Shown here: positions 21,712 to 31,412 of the stretch, in pieces | How positions within the stretch are numbered: the first letter of the stretch is position 1 | Layout: each line of letters opens with the position of its first letter | Assembly: GCA_029582165.1 (NCBI GenBank) | Contig: CM055892.1 | Location: forward strand, 3,629,347 to 3,693,346 | Direction of reading: 5' to 3' | From: Portulaca oleracea | Taxonomy: Eukaryota; Streptophyta; Magnoliopsida; Caryophyllales; Portulacaceae | Length of the DNA stretch: 64,000 nt | Position numbers and translations under genes: made by a program | The notes under the pieces: generated by a model | The model's input: only the letters and a program-made list of their open reading frames with translations | The model's database searches: none | Told to the model about the DNA's origin: nothing

Positions 21712-22847
21712 TCAGATGTAAGCTTGATCTTTCTCTTGATTCTCAATTATTTGCTTAAGCATCAACTCAATCGAGGATTCTTGGGGTGGTGAAGAAATTT
21801 GAGGTTGTGGAATCTCTTTTTGGGTTTGATGGAAAGATTTTTCTTGAATAGATGAGTAATGTTCATGGGATTGAGAGGTAGAAGGGTGATGGTTGGCGAT
21901 GTGATAAGGATCTTGGTTGATGTGGGTAGAATGGATAGCATTCACTTGCACCAATTGTTGAATTTTTGCACATTGTTGGGTAGGATGTGGACCATAGCAA
22001 AACTCACAAGTATGAACATTCAGAATAGAAGTGGATGCAAAGGATTGCATTGCTTGGGCAATTCTCAACTGATTTGAAACCTCCGCATTCGACTTCTCTT
22101 TTTGCATTTCACAAACAGTGGACAAAAGAAATTTTTTAATCGGGTTATCCTCCAAGAAATTGCCTCTGTCTCCTGAACTTTGGCCACTCCCGCGATGAGG
22201 AACGTGTTGTGATAGCTCATGTAAGAAAATATTGGCCTCTTCACGGTCTTCTTCAAAAACATCCCTCCGGACGCATTATCAATAGATTCTCTAAGAGGAC
22301 CACGAAGCCCATGATAAAAATGTTGAAGCAACATCCAATCCGGTAAGTTATGATGAGGGCACTCTTGTTGAAGACTCTTAAATCTCCCCCAAGCGTCGAA
22401 AAGACTCTCTCCCGGACCTTGCTTGAAACTTAAAATTTCTGCTCGAAGTCGGTGTGTCTCCTCCGCTGGAAAGAAACGATGAAGAAAATCTCCTTTGAGT
22501 GCCTCCCATGAAGAATAAAAACCAGGTGGACATGTTTATAGCCATATCTTCGCTTTCCCTGTAAGAGTGAGAGGAAAGAATTTCAACTTCAAATATTCTG
22601 ATGATATCCTTGGAATGTGCATAAAGCTAATCCGGTCTTCGAACTTATCAATATGAGCAATGGGACTTTCAGCAGCATCGTCCCAATAAAGCGGGTCTCT
22701 TTCGAAGACTTCAAGTAAATGCGGTTTAAACTCGAACACAGCATCGGGTGGTAATGGTGGTAATATCATCTGACTGCCTCCCGTACCCAATGATGGAACG
22801 ACATATGATAGAAGGGTACGAGATGAACCAGCTTGAGCTTCACCCAT
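21712..22847 (-). pseudogene. gag: Athila gag of Y, frameshifted
   Basis: The minus-strand frame starts MGEAQAGSSRTLL at 22847, about 125 bp after the primer site. It gives the Athila capsid region (ELKPHLL-like phrase, DPLYWDDAAESP, then a second frame with HRFFPAEETHRLRAEI, GESLFDAWGRFKSL and CPHHNLPDWMLLQHFYHGL near 22430-22290). A zinc knuckle CX2CX3HX4C (C-EF-C-YGP-H-PTQQ-C) lies near 21990, after a Q-rich stretch. At least three frame changes and one stop (near 22536) show decay. Confidence 0.85.
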
Positions 22848-22970
22848 TAGAACTAGAAAACTCCTACAAGAAATGAAGACGCAACAAATTCATTGGGATC
22901 GGGATAAACGGATTTCTAGCGTGAAAGCAAACTCAATTAACCAAAAACCGAGAAACTAAAACTAGGGGTG

Positions 22971-22993
22971 CTGGCTCCCCGGAAACGGCGCCA
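22971..22993 (-). other. Primer binding site of Y (tRNA-Asp type)
   Basis: On the minus strand tggcgccgtttccgggga follows the LTR after five bases. This is the usual Athila primer site, complementary to the 3' end of tRNA-Asp with one change (gttg to gttt). Confidence 0.88.
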
Positions 22994-22998
22994 TTTTG

Positions 22999-23431
22999 TG
23001 TAATGTGTTTTTTTGTACCCCGGTTTTATATCGTTCTTCTAGAGGAGCTAGAGGCCTTGGTCATAGAAACTCGGTCTAAGGTCAGGATGAGACTGTTAAG
23101 GTAAGGACATCGGTAGAAAGGGGTCACAACGCAAGAAACAAAGCTAAGGTCGGTCAAGGAATGGAAAATGGGCTTCGGAGGTTTTTCGGGATGCAAACGG
23201 GGATTAAATGGGTTTTGCAACAAGGGAATAATAAGACGGGAGAATCAAGTGGCAATTTCGTTAGAAAATACCCATCGAGCTTCCTCTTTCGAGGATAGTC
23301 CGGATTAACTACCTCAAAGTCCACCAAGGACCCGGAGGGTTAATGAAACGGAGTTCCCTAGTTAACCTCCTTCCACATTCGTGGGTGATAATTAACTATC
23401 CCGGCTCCAACCTTCTACACAAGTGTTGGAT
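22999..23431 (-). repeat. 5' LTR of Y, U5 segment, truncated at 23431
   Basis: Matches 2802-3237. It ends in the shared triplet gat at 23429-23431, where sequence switches abruptly to the middle of the G LTR. The rest of this LTR is deleted except for its outer tip (35715-35755). Confidence 0.85.
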
Positions 23432-23605
23432 CAAGCGTCCACGCCCTCGACTCATCCAAGACTCAAGGAGATTGAATCAGAGGATCATCATTATTGTAAT
23501 TAATACAGAGATTGTACCTACATACATTCGAATATTAATACAAATTATATTTGTTTCTCCTTTTCTTGTCTTTATTTATTTCATTGCTCGAAATTTGTGT
23601 TTACA
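23432..23605 (+). repeat. 5' LTR remnant of G (last 174 bp)
   Basis: Corresponds to 30427-30545 plus 30914-30968 of the 3' LTR, with a handful of substitutions and without the MITE. The upstream ~800 bp of this LTR is missing. Confidence 0.85.
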
Positions 23606-23608
23606 AAT

Positions 23609-23628
23609 TTGGCACGCTCGGTGGGACC
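23609..23628 (+). other. Primer-binding-site-like sequence of G
   Basis: ttggcacgctcggtgggacc starts three bases after the LTR end, as expected for a primer site of Tat-type elements. I cannot name the tRNA with certainty. Confidence 0.55.
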
Positions 23629-23696
23629 TCTTTGCCTCTCATCTCTTTCTCCGAGAAGTCAAATTCGACCTTCGATTCAAGCGATGTACTATCAAC

Positions 23697-24949
23697 ATGG
23701 AAGAAAAGATAGTTGAACTTGAGGCTATGCTAAACAGGCTCGCCAGGGAAAGCGAAGAGAAAGACAAAAAGATCAGCAAACAAAGTGAGCAGATCGCGAA
23801 ATTGATGAAGAAGATAGAGAAGCGTCTGTATCAAGACTCCGACGAAGATTCAGACAAAGAGGAATCTGACAAAGAGTCTCCTAAGGGTGATGGCGATGAG
23901 GAAGACAAGAAGAGCAACTCATCTTCAAAATCACTAACTGTGGAGCAGATTCAAAACTTGGTGGCAAACGTAGTGCGAGCTCAACTTGGAGAGGGATCAA
24001 ACAAGACCCACTTTTACACAAAGCCATAGACGAAGAGGATCGACGCCCTTCGAATGCCGCAAGGATATCAACCCCCAAAGTTCAATCAATTTGATGGGAA
24101 GGGTAATCCTAAGTAGGACACCGCGCACTTCATCCAAACATGTAGCAACGCCGGCACTGAAGGAGATCGACTAGTCAAGTAGTTCGTTCGGTCTTTGACA
24201 GGATCGCATTTGACTGGTGTACGGAGTTAGAACTTGAATCTATCAACAGTTGGGAACAAATGGACCAAGAGTTTCTCAACAGGTTTTACTGCGCTCAACG
24301 GGTCGTCAGCATGACAGAGTTGACAAACACCAAACAGTGGGAGAGCGAGCCAGTACTTGACTATATCCATCCTTGGAGGGCTCTTAGTCTTGAATGCAAG
24401 GATCGCCTCACCGAAGCTTCAGCTGTCGATATGTACGCTAAAGGTATGCACTAGGAGTTACTCTACGTCCTCAAGATGGTCAAACCAAAAACCTTCCAGG
24501 AATTGGCAACCAAGGCACATGATATGGAGATCACCATAGCAAGTCGACGGGGAAGGTCTTCATCTACATATGATGCAAGGAACGACGATAAGTATAAGAA
24601 GAATGGCAAGCCGTAGAAAACTTCAAAAGAGGAGTCCATGGCTATTTCTGCTTGTGAGCCAGTACGAATCTCTTCCAAGCCTAAACCAGAAAGGAAGAAA
24701 CTAAAAGATGCTGAAAGGAAGTGTCCTACATTGAAGGAGCTTCAAGAAAAGAAGTACTTGTTTCCGGACTCGGACTTGTCAGGGATGCTAGACGACTTGT
24801 TGGAAAAGGGAGTTATTGAACTCCCACAACCAAAAAGGCCGGACGAGGCAGGCAAAACCACAGACCCAGGATATTGTCGCTATCAAAGGGTAGTTAGTCA
24901 CCCTCTTGAGAAGTGTCACACTCAAGGAGCGCATCATGAAGCTAGCTGA
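23697..24949 (+). pseudogene. gag: Gag of element G
   Basis: The ATG at 23697 (reading MEEKIVELEAML) opens a coiled-coil N-terminus, an acidic serine-rich stretch and then the capsid region (PPKFNQFDGKGNPK). TAG stops occur at 24027, near 24115 and near 24178, and a frame change near 24212. Frame 2 then gives NRFYCAQRVVSMTEL, DYIHPWRALSLECKDRL and, beyond another stop, FPDSDLSGMLDDLLEKGVIELP. The knuckle near 24880-24925 reads C-RY-Q-RVVS-H-PLEK-C, a CX2HX4HX4C type with Gln in place of the first His. It is clearly a gag of the Tat-related group, non-functional here. Confidence 0.8.
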
Positions 24950-25050
24950 GGAGGGAAAAATAATATTGGACTTGGGTGATAACGTCGAAGCCAATTACGT
25001 TTCAGCGCATCCAGTTCCGGCTAGGAGAAACGAATTCCTGATGATTCAAT

Positions 25051-25877
25051 TTGGATGCCAAAAAACCAGTTTCCCTTGGTGTACTAGTCCAGGCCCCTCG
25101 AGATGAATATGAGAAAGTATCAGAAGCTTCCGTTGAAGATGGAGAATGGATCCTAGCCACTCGAAAGAAGACTAGGGGGCAAGATAAAATCCATGCACAA
25201 CCACCTCGAAGGCAACAAAGGAGAAGGAGAAATTCTCAACTTTCAGCAATTAAGAACAAGCTTGAAGTCATCGAGAAACAAGAATTCGGTTTTCAGCTAA
25301 GTTGCTCAAGCGAGACCCTCGTCTTCCTGTCACGCTAGAGGAATACTTTCCAAAGGACTCCTTTGGAGAAGTTAACAAAGTTGCCACTGTGAACATGGTC
25401 TCCTGCTTCGAGATCTAGGAAGAAGATGTTAGCGAAAAAATGGAGTATCAGCCTAAGTCAAAGCTCTCCGTGTTCAATAGGATGGGATGACCAGCTTCCT
25501 ACAAACAAGCATCTGTCTTTCAGCGGATAGGGTGTCGAGGGAAGCGCAAAGCCTCAGTCTTTAGCAGGATCAAGGATTGCCCGATATCAAAGCCTTCTCT
25601 ATTTTCGAGGATCAAACAGACTGAAGATGTGTTAAACTCACAGCTCCATCAGGAACAAAGCTCCGCATTTAGCCGCCTTGGAGTCATCAACGAAGTTCAG
25701 AGCACCATCCCATCTAGCATGAAGCGGTGTTCAACATTGGATGTAAAGACTGAAGGATCCCTTAGAGTAAAGAGACGCACTGTGATCTTCACTGGTCATC
25801 TAAGCAAAAACAAAATCGACATGGAGCTTAAGCGAGAGGAGACATTTTCTTATGCCAAAGTCAATCTAGGAAAATGA
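25051..25877 (+). pseudogene. Second ORF of G with repeated S-x-F-x-R motif
   Basis: Broken frames at 25051-25338 and 25629-25877 plus the stretch between. It holds five spaced repeats of a short motif: KLSVFNRMG, ASVFQRIG, ASVFSRIK, PSLFSRIK and SSAFSRLG (25460-25690), a basic patch (RRQQRRRRN) and a final RVKRRTVIFTG phrase. It sits where protease would begin, but no protease motif is visible. The repeats suggest a linker or binding region. Function unknown. Confidence 0.5.
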
Positions 25878-26140
25878 AGATGTAGCTCCTGAACAAAAGC
25901 CTAAACTGTTCACAAAAAAAAAGACTTCATTTCCATTCTAATTACTATCATTTTTATCATTGTAATACTCCTGGCCCGCAAGAGTATAAACTGTGTACGA
26001 CTAAATTAATAAATAAAATTTTTATTTCTCCATCTTTAAATTTGAACTACGTTTGGCTTGATCCTTATGGTTATTCTATCCCTTAAGGTACATAGGCAAT
26101 TTGGGTCTAGACCCAAATACAATCATACCCAAAGAAAAAA
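25878..26140. other. Short non-coding spacer of G
   Basis: Follows the last gag-region stop. AT-rich with no repeat or ORF of note. Confidence 0.5.
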
Positions 26141-26950
26141 AAAATCATCCCGGGTCATCAAATTTTGAAGACTTTCCAGGTCAATAAACTTCAAGACTTT
26201 CAAGTCAACAAACTTTGAGGACTTACAATTTAGCAAATTCAAGACTCACAGGTCGAAGTTCAAGACTTTCAAGTTAAAGACTCTCAAATCACTAAAGTTA
26301 AAGGCTCCCAGGTCAAGGACTCCCAAGTCAATAAAAAAAGACTCTCAAGTCACCAGATTCACCGACTTCCAAGTCAACAAAATTTAAAGATTTCCAAGTA
26401 AAAAAAAAAATTCAAGACTTTCAAATCAACAAAATTCAAGACTCTTAAGTCACCAGGTCCCTTGACTGCCAAGTCAACAACAAGACAAAGACTTCCAAGT
26501 CAGTCAAATCTCGCATCAACAAGTCTCCTGACTCCTAAGTCGATAAAATGAAAGACTTACAAGTCAACCAAATTCAAATCAACAAAACACAAGGACTCAC
26601 AAGTCAAGGAAAAAATATCACGACTCCCAAGTCAATAAAGTTCGAGATTTCCATGTCAACAATGCATACGACTCCCAAGTCAGCAAATCCAAAGACTTTA
26701 AATCAACAAACTTCAAGACTCTTAAGTCATCAAACCCACCGACTTCCAAGTCATCAAACATTGAAGACTTCCAAGTCAGCCAAATTTAAGACTACCAAGT
26801 CGTCAAAATCAAATTTTAAAGACTTTTACGTCATCACAATGAAAGCTCTCAAGTCAAAAGTACTAGAAAGAAACCGACTTCCAAGTCATTATGATTGTAG
26901 GCTTTCAAGCCGGACTCTAACTTGCCAAGATCTTCATGTCAGTGGTTTTT
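26140..26950 (+). repeat. Degenerate short tandem repeats (gactcccaagtcaacaaa type) in G
   Basis: About 800 bp made of 20-30-bp units built on gact(c/t)(c/t)caagtca + (c/a)caaa(t)tcaa, repeated some 30 times with variable spacing. Reading frames across it encode T/S/K-rich nonsense. This is an internal minisatellite of the non-coding half of G. Confidence 0.75.
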
Positions 26951-27300
26951 AAGTCAGCACCATTAATGAAATACTCAGATTGGTGGACAACTTTCTTCAA
27001 GCATGCAATGTGGGGGCATCCTAGTCGTGTTGGTTGAATTCTGCTTCAAGATGACATCATCCTCCTTCAAATTAGTGGCACACTCTTTTGGTTAAGCGAT
27101 AAACTCTTTCAAGCTGGCGACATCAATGTCTCATCAAGTCAATATTGATGGCAAACCAGTGTGCAGTGTCCTTTCTTCAATCGATGGCGCTTGTAGCCGA
27201 GAACAGATCACGTGGCTTATCATGGATCTCTAGAAGAAAGTCTAACTTACTCATCATGGCTCAGTAGAGAATTCAAGTTTGCTCTTCATAGCATGTAAAC
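26951..27300. other. Non-coding part of G
   Basis: No repeat, ORF or regulatory signal that I can support. Confidence 0.45.
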
Positions 27301-28060
27301 GAAAAAAAGCCCAAGAGGAGTATTCCATTCAAGGTCAGATGGTGATTCAGTCGACCCAAACAGTCCTGAAGAGAGTAAGTCTGTGACTACTCTACGTCAG
27401 TACGCTGAGGAGTGTTCCACCGAGGCCATAACTCTATCGACCCAAACTCTACTGCCATTTTTGAGAGAGTTGTCTAGGACAGCTCTACGACAGTAAGCTT
27501 AGGAGTATTCCACTCAAGGTCAAACGATGATTCAGTCGACCCAGACAGTCCCGAAGAGAGTAAGTCTGCGACTACTCTACGTCAGTACACTGAGGAGTGT
27601 TCCGCCGAGGCCATGACTTTATCGACCCAGGTCAGTTCTGAAAAGAGACACCTCAAAGATGTCTAATACATCAGAACGTCCCCGAGGAGTAAACCTGATG
27701 ATCACTCCGTCGACCCAGGTCAGTTCTGAAAATAGACACCTCAAAGATGTCTAATACATCAAACCATCCCCGAGGAGTAAACAAGATGACGATACAGTCG
27801 ACACAGACAGTCCTGAAGAGAGTAAGTCTGTTACTACTCTACGTCAGTACGTTGAGGAGTGTTCTGGTGAAGCGATGACCCAGTCGACCCTAACTGTACT
27901 GTCGTTTTTGAGAGTGTTGTTCAGGACAACTCTATGCCAGCAGCCAAGGGAGTACTCCACCAAAAGCGAAGCGATGACATCGTCGACCCAGACAGTCCTG
28001 AAGAGAGTAGTCTAGGACTACCCTACGACAGCACGCTGAGGAGTGGGCAAGATACTGGCG
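27301..28060 (+). repeat. Two interleaved tandem repeat families in G
   Basis: A roughly 185-bp unit (cagtcgaccca.acagtcc, gaagagagtaagtctg, tacgtcagtacgctgagg) starts near 27350, 27535, 27800 and, truncated, 27980. Between copies lies an 88-bp unit (gtcgacccaggtcagttctg, cctcaaagatgtctaatac) present twice at about 27619 and 27707. The shared gtcgaccca core suggests both derive from one ancestor. Confidence 0.7.
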
Positions 28061-29608
28061 AGGATGAAGGTCAATTTCAGGCAGATCGCAGCAATTCCCT
28101 ACACCAAATAAGTTACAAAAAAAAAGGGACAAGTGTTAGAAAAATATACATATTAGAAAAAGTCAAAAAATGAAAAAAAGGAAAAAAAGCAAAATGAAAA
28201 AAAAGTCAACAAAAGGAAAAAAAGTCAAAATAAAAAAGGGAATATGTGATGATTTTTATCATCACATTGTGATGATTTTTGGCTATTTTTATTAAATTGG
28301 TGGGGCCCACTAAAAGAATAAATCAATAAAAAAAGAAGAAGAAAAAGTTACAAAATAGTGGTGACAAGAATGTCAAGAGCTACAAATACAAGTCCAGCAG
28401 GATTTGTATTTTGTAAAATGCAATGTAGGACCCATGAGAATTAAAAAGAGAAATAGAGGGCTTGTATTTTCACTTTCATGTGAAGAGTATAGATTGGAAA
28501 AAGTTGGTAGGTTTTTATTTAGTTTTCCTTGTCTCTTTCTCTTTCTTTTCTTCACTGCGAGGAATCCAGAACAAGATCTGCACACCCTCATCTTTTCTCT
28601 AAAATCAAGATTCAATGGGGATCCCCATCATCATGATCACCAAAAAAAAAATTAAGATCATCAAAAAATAAAGTATGATCAACAGCTTTTGCTTGTTAAC
28701 TAGCATGGAGAACAAAGACGGAAAAAAAAATAAGAAATTGCATCAGGAGTATCAAATCCCCATCACGATCAAGATCAAGGTATTGTTTGGGTTTATGATC
28801 TTCATCAAGAATCAAAATCCTGATGGTGACGATCGACTGCCAAGGGCATTTTTTTAAAAAATATATAGTCGATCGGAGAAACTGAGCAAAAAAGGGAGGA
28901 GAAAAACAGGGCAAATTTGGTGAGTTGGACTTTCAATCAAATTTAGGAGCAAGAGACTCAGTCCGGCAAGCATGACTGACGGAGAAGAAGAAAAGAATGG
29001 TAGTAGAATAAAATTGCAAAACGGAAAGGTAGATGGAGAACACCTAAATCTGGAAAAAGGAAAAAAAATCGCAACAGATGAGAAGTTTCAAAGAAAATAG
29101 GGAAGAGATACCGATGAATGAAAGGGGTTGTAAAAGACTCCTTTTTATAATTGTCTATATTGGTGGTCTCTCAATACTGCTCCAATTCTACCCTCAAAAG
29201 GATTTCATCTGCTTATTTTGATGAATTTACGCAACTGTTGGTTGTGATTATACAAAAATAAAGGAAAGAAAAAAAAGGAGTAGCCAAGGAATAAGGGATT
29301 TGATGGATGGTCACCACATATGAGATCATGGAATTAGAAACTTTATAAAGAAAATAAAAATGAAAAAGAGAAGAAGAGAAAAATATTGAAAGTGGGCAGG
29401 CCTCAGCAAACATGTCCAATTATTTATTGAGGGTCCATTTGTGGATTAAAGGCTAATGTTTGAAAGAGAAACTTAAATTGGGTAATAGCCCAAGTTAGAT
29501 TAAAGGCCATTTTGGACCTTGGGGCAAAAGTAATATCAAGTTTAAGTTCATCACATATTCGAGATCCAACCGCTACAAACACTAAAAATTCGTGTGTGCG
29601 GCTGACTC
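28061..29608. other. Non-coding 3' region of G
   Basis: Begins with A-rich low-complexity sequence (28120-28240). A perfect hairpin at 28247-28266 (gtgatgat, loop tttt, atcatcac) is followed by a repeat of its left arm. The rest, to the polypurine tract, has only random short ORFs. Confidence 0.5.
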
Positions 29609-29622
29609 TCGAAGGGGGCATC
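29609..29622 (+). other. Polypurine tract of G
   Basis: tcgaagggggcatc directly precedes the 3' LTR start TGTAGGAGG. Confidence 0.75.
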
Positions 29623-29892
29623 TGTAGGAGGCAAAAAATTGTTGGCAAATCAGAAAATTACACGTGGAAAATAATTTAAATTTATTTAGCTACCACGTGT
29701 TAAATTAATTACGGCGGTCCATTTAATTAAATTTTAAATTGAAATATATCATGGCCAATAGCGTCGCAACACGTGTCAATTATGATGCAGAAAATCATAA
29801 TTATTTCTTTATTTTAAATAAAGGGATAATTAATTAGTTTGGGCCCAAGCCCAAAGCCGATCAAACCCTAGGCGAGCCTAGGCCTCCAGAGC

Positions 29893-29900
29893 CTATAAAC
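29893..29900 (+). promoter_or_regulatory. TATA box of G LTR
   Basis: ctataaac followed about 30 bp later by a C/T-rich start-like region (ttcttcttcattttcatc), well placed for a U3-R border. Confidence 0.55.
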
Positions 29901-30545
29901 AGGGGTCTTCTTCTTCATTTTCATCACACACTGCAGTCTACCCCCGACGGCATTCGGCATTCTGCACTCCAGAGGCTTCAAAAGATCAAACTGCCAGCAG
30001 TATCCAGCTACCAAGCACCAAGGATCGAAGTCTGCAAAAGCTCAAGATCGAGTCTTCAAGCCTCTATCGTGTCAAGATCAAGAACTGCTTCAGAGTTCTT
30101 CAGCAAGACCTACAAAGCCTTCAGAAGATCGAACTACAGACGTTCTCCAGCTACAAGCGACAAGGACTAATGTCGGTTAGTTCAACAACTTTTGTTCTTC
30201 GCATCAAAGACTGAGTCGTCTTCCTCGTCTAGTTCATCGATCGAGAGCAAGCACTCAAGCCCTCACATCCAAGAACTTGAAGAACTGCAACCGACAGTCA
30301 ACCTGTAGACGGTTAGACTTCGAGCAACCTCCGGCTACCAAGCATAAAGGGGATCAACGCTCAAGACCTTCAGCTCAAGATCTAGTACAAGAGTTCTTCA
30401 TCTCAACTTGCATCCGAGATCGAGATCAAGCGTCCACGCCCTCGACTCATCCAACACTCAAGGAGATTGAATCAGAGGATCATCATTATTGTATTTAATA
30501 CAGAGATTGTACCTACATACATTTAAATATTAATACAAATTATAT

Positions 30546-30906
30546 TCAAAAAATTACTTAGAGGTACCCTAACTTTTGAAGAAACAATTTTTTGGTACCC
30601 TAACTTTTCAAAACTAATTTTGGGGTACCCTTACTTTTAGAATTAGAAATTACTAGGTGAATTTCCAGCAAAACTCTGATTGATTCAAATCATTTTCGTC
30701 CACAAAAACAAAGGGCATTTTCATCCACAAAAACACTTAATCAATTTCCCTCCTAAAACTCACCGGTGAATTCAAATCATTGGCCGGAAATTCACCTAAT
30801 TAATTCTAATTCTAAAAGTTAGGGTACCCCAAAATTAGTTTTTAAAAGTTGGGGTACCAAAAAAACATTTCACCAAAAGTTAGGATACCCGTTAGTAATT
30901 TTTTGA
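30546..30906. mobile_element. Foldback MITE in the G LTR
   Basis: A 361-bp insert absent from the other LTR copy. Ends are perfect inverted repeats (tcaaaaaatt ... aattttttga), and most of each half pairs with the other (ggtaccctaactttt repeats left; aaagttagggtacc right). The flanking 7-bp duplication attatat (30539-30545, 30907-30913) is present once at the matching site near 23550. No coding capacity. The superfamily is not assignable by eye. Confidence 0.9.
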
Positions 30907-30968
30907 ATTATATATGTTTCTCAATTTCTTGTCTTTATTTATTTCATTGCTCGAAATTTGTGTTTACA

Positions 30969-31412
30969 GCAAGTACCCAACCAAAACCTATCTTCAAACC
31001 AAATCAGACCACTATACCAAATCCTATAATCCACCTCAAAGAACCTATCCATCTCCACAACCACAAATCAGATATCCAACCTCTAAACCACCTCAAACAC
31101 AATCCCAAAAATCCCCCACAAAGAACCCCAGTCCCTACCAATCGACGATTCCCTGAGAGGAGATGCTTTAGATGTCAAGGTCTTGGACATCTAGCCTCAG
31201 AATGTCAAAACAGAAGAGCAGTGACCTTAGTAGAATATCAAGCGGCACTGTGTGTTGAACCTGAGTCAGTTGTTGAGGAGGAACAGTTTGATGCACCTGA
31301 AGGAGATCCTGTGTATGATGAAGAGGAAGTTGAGGCCAAACCTGATGAAGGTGAAATGTTGGTGATCAGGAGGATCCTTAGAAATTCTGTAATTGAGGAG
31401 GAAGCTGAATAG
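30969..31412 (+). pseudogene. gag: Gag C-terminus of C with CCHC knuckle
   Basis: A proline/glutamine-rich tail precedes a canonical zinc knuckle (C-FR-C-QGLG-H-LASE-C, about 31163-31205), identical in layout to that of B. An acidic linker then runs to a TAG at 31410-31412 just before protease. The open frame upstream of 30969 is LTR of G and not protein. Confidence 0.85.

Larger units (their letters stand above)
23432..30968 (+). mobile_element. Pol-less Tat-type element G, plus strand, 5' LTR truncated
   Basis: G has a 5' LTR remnant (23432-23605), primer-site-like sequence, gag, a second ORF region with repeated FxRxG motifs, about 3.7 kb of non-coding and tandem-repeat sequence, a polypurine tract, and a complete 3' LTR (29623-30968). 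RT, RNase H and integrase are wholly absent, so it is a large non-autonomous element. It abuts the gag of element C at 30969, so it probably inserted into C. Confidence 0.82.
29623..30968 (+). repeat. 3' LTR of G (978 bp plus inserted MITE)
   Basis: Starts TGTAGGAGGC and ends ..gtgtttaca. The distal part matches the 5' remnant at 23432-23605. A TATA box is at 29893-29900, and a foldback MITE occupies 30546-30906. Confidence 0.85.

Noticed and set aside
23343..23696. N-terminal part of the long ORF at 23343-24029
   Set aside because: It runs through Y LTR, the deletion junction and the G LTR and primer site; the gag start is better placed at 23697.
26140..26950. Regularly repeated short units that might suggest a CRISPR-like array
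   Set aside because: Units are degenerate, spacing is irregular, there are no unique fixed-length spacers, and the context is a plant retrotransposon.
30849..30968. N-terminal part of the ORF at 30849-31412
   Set aside because: It covers the MITE and the G LTR; coding similarity begins only at 30969.
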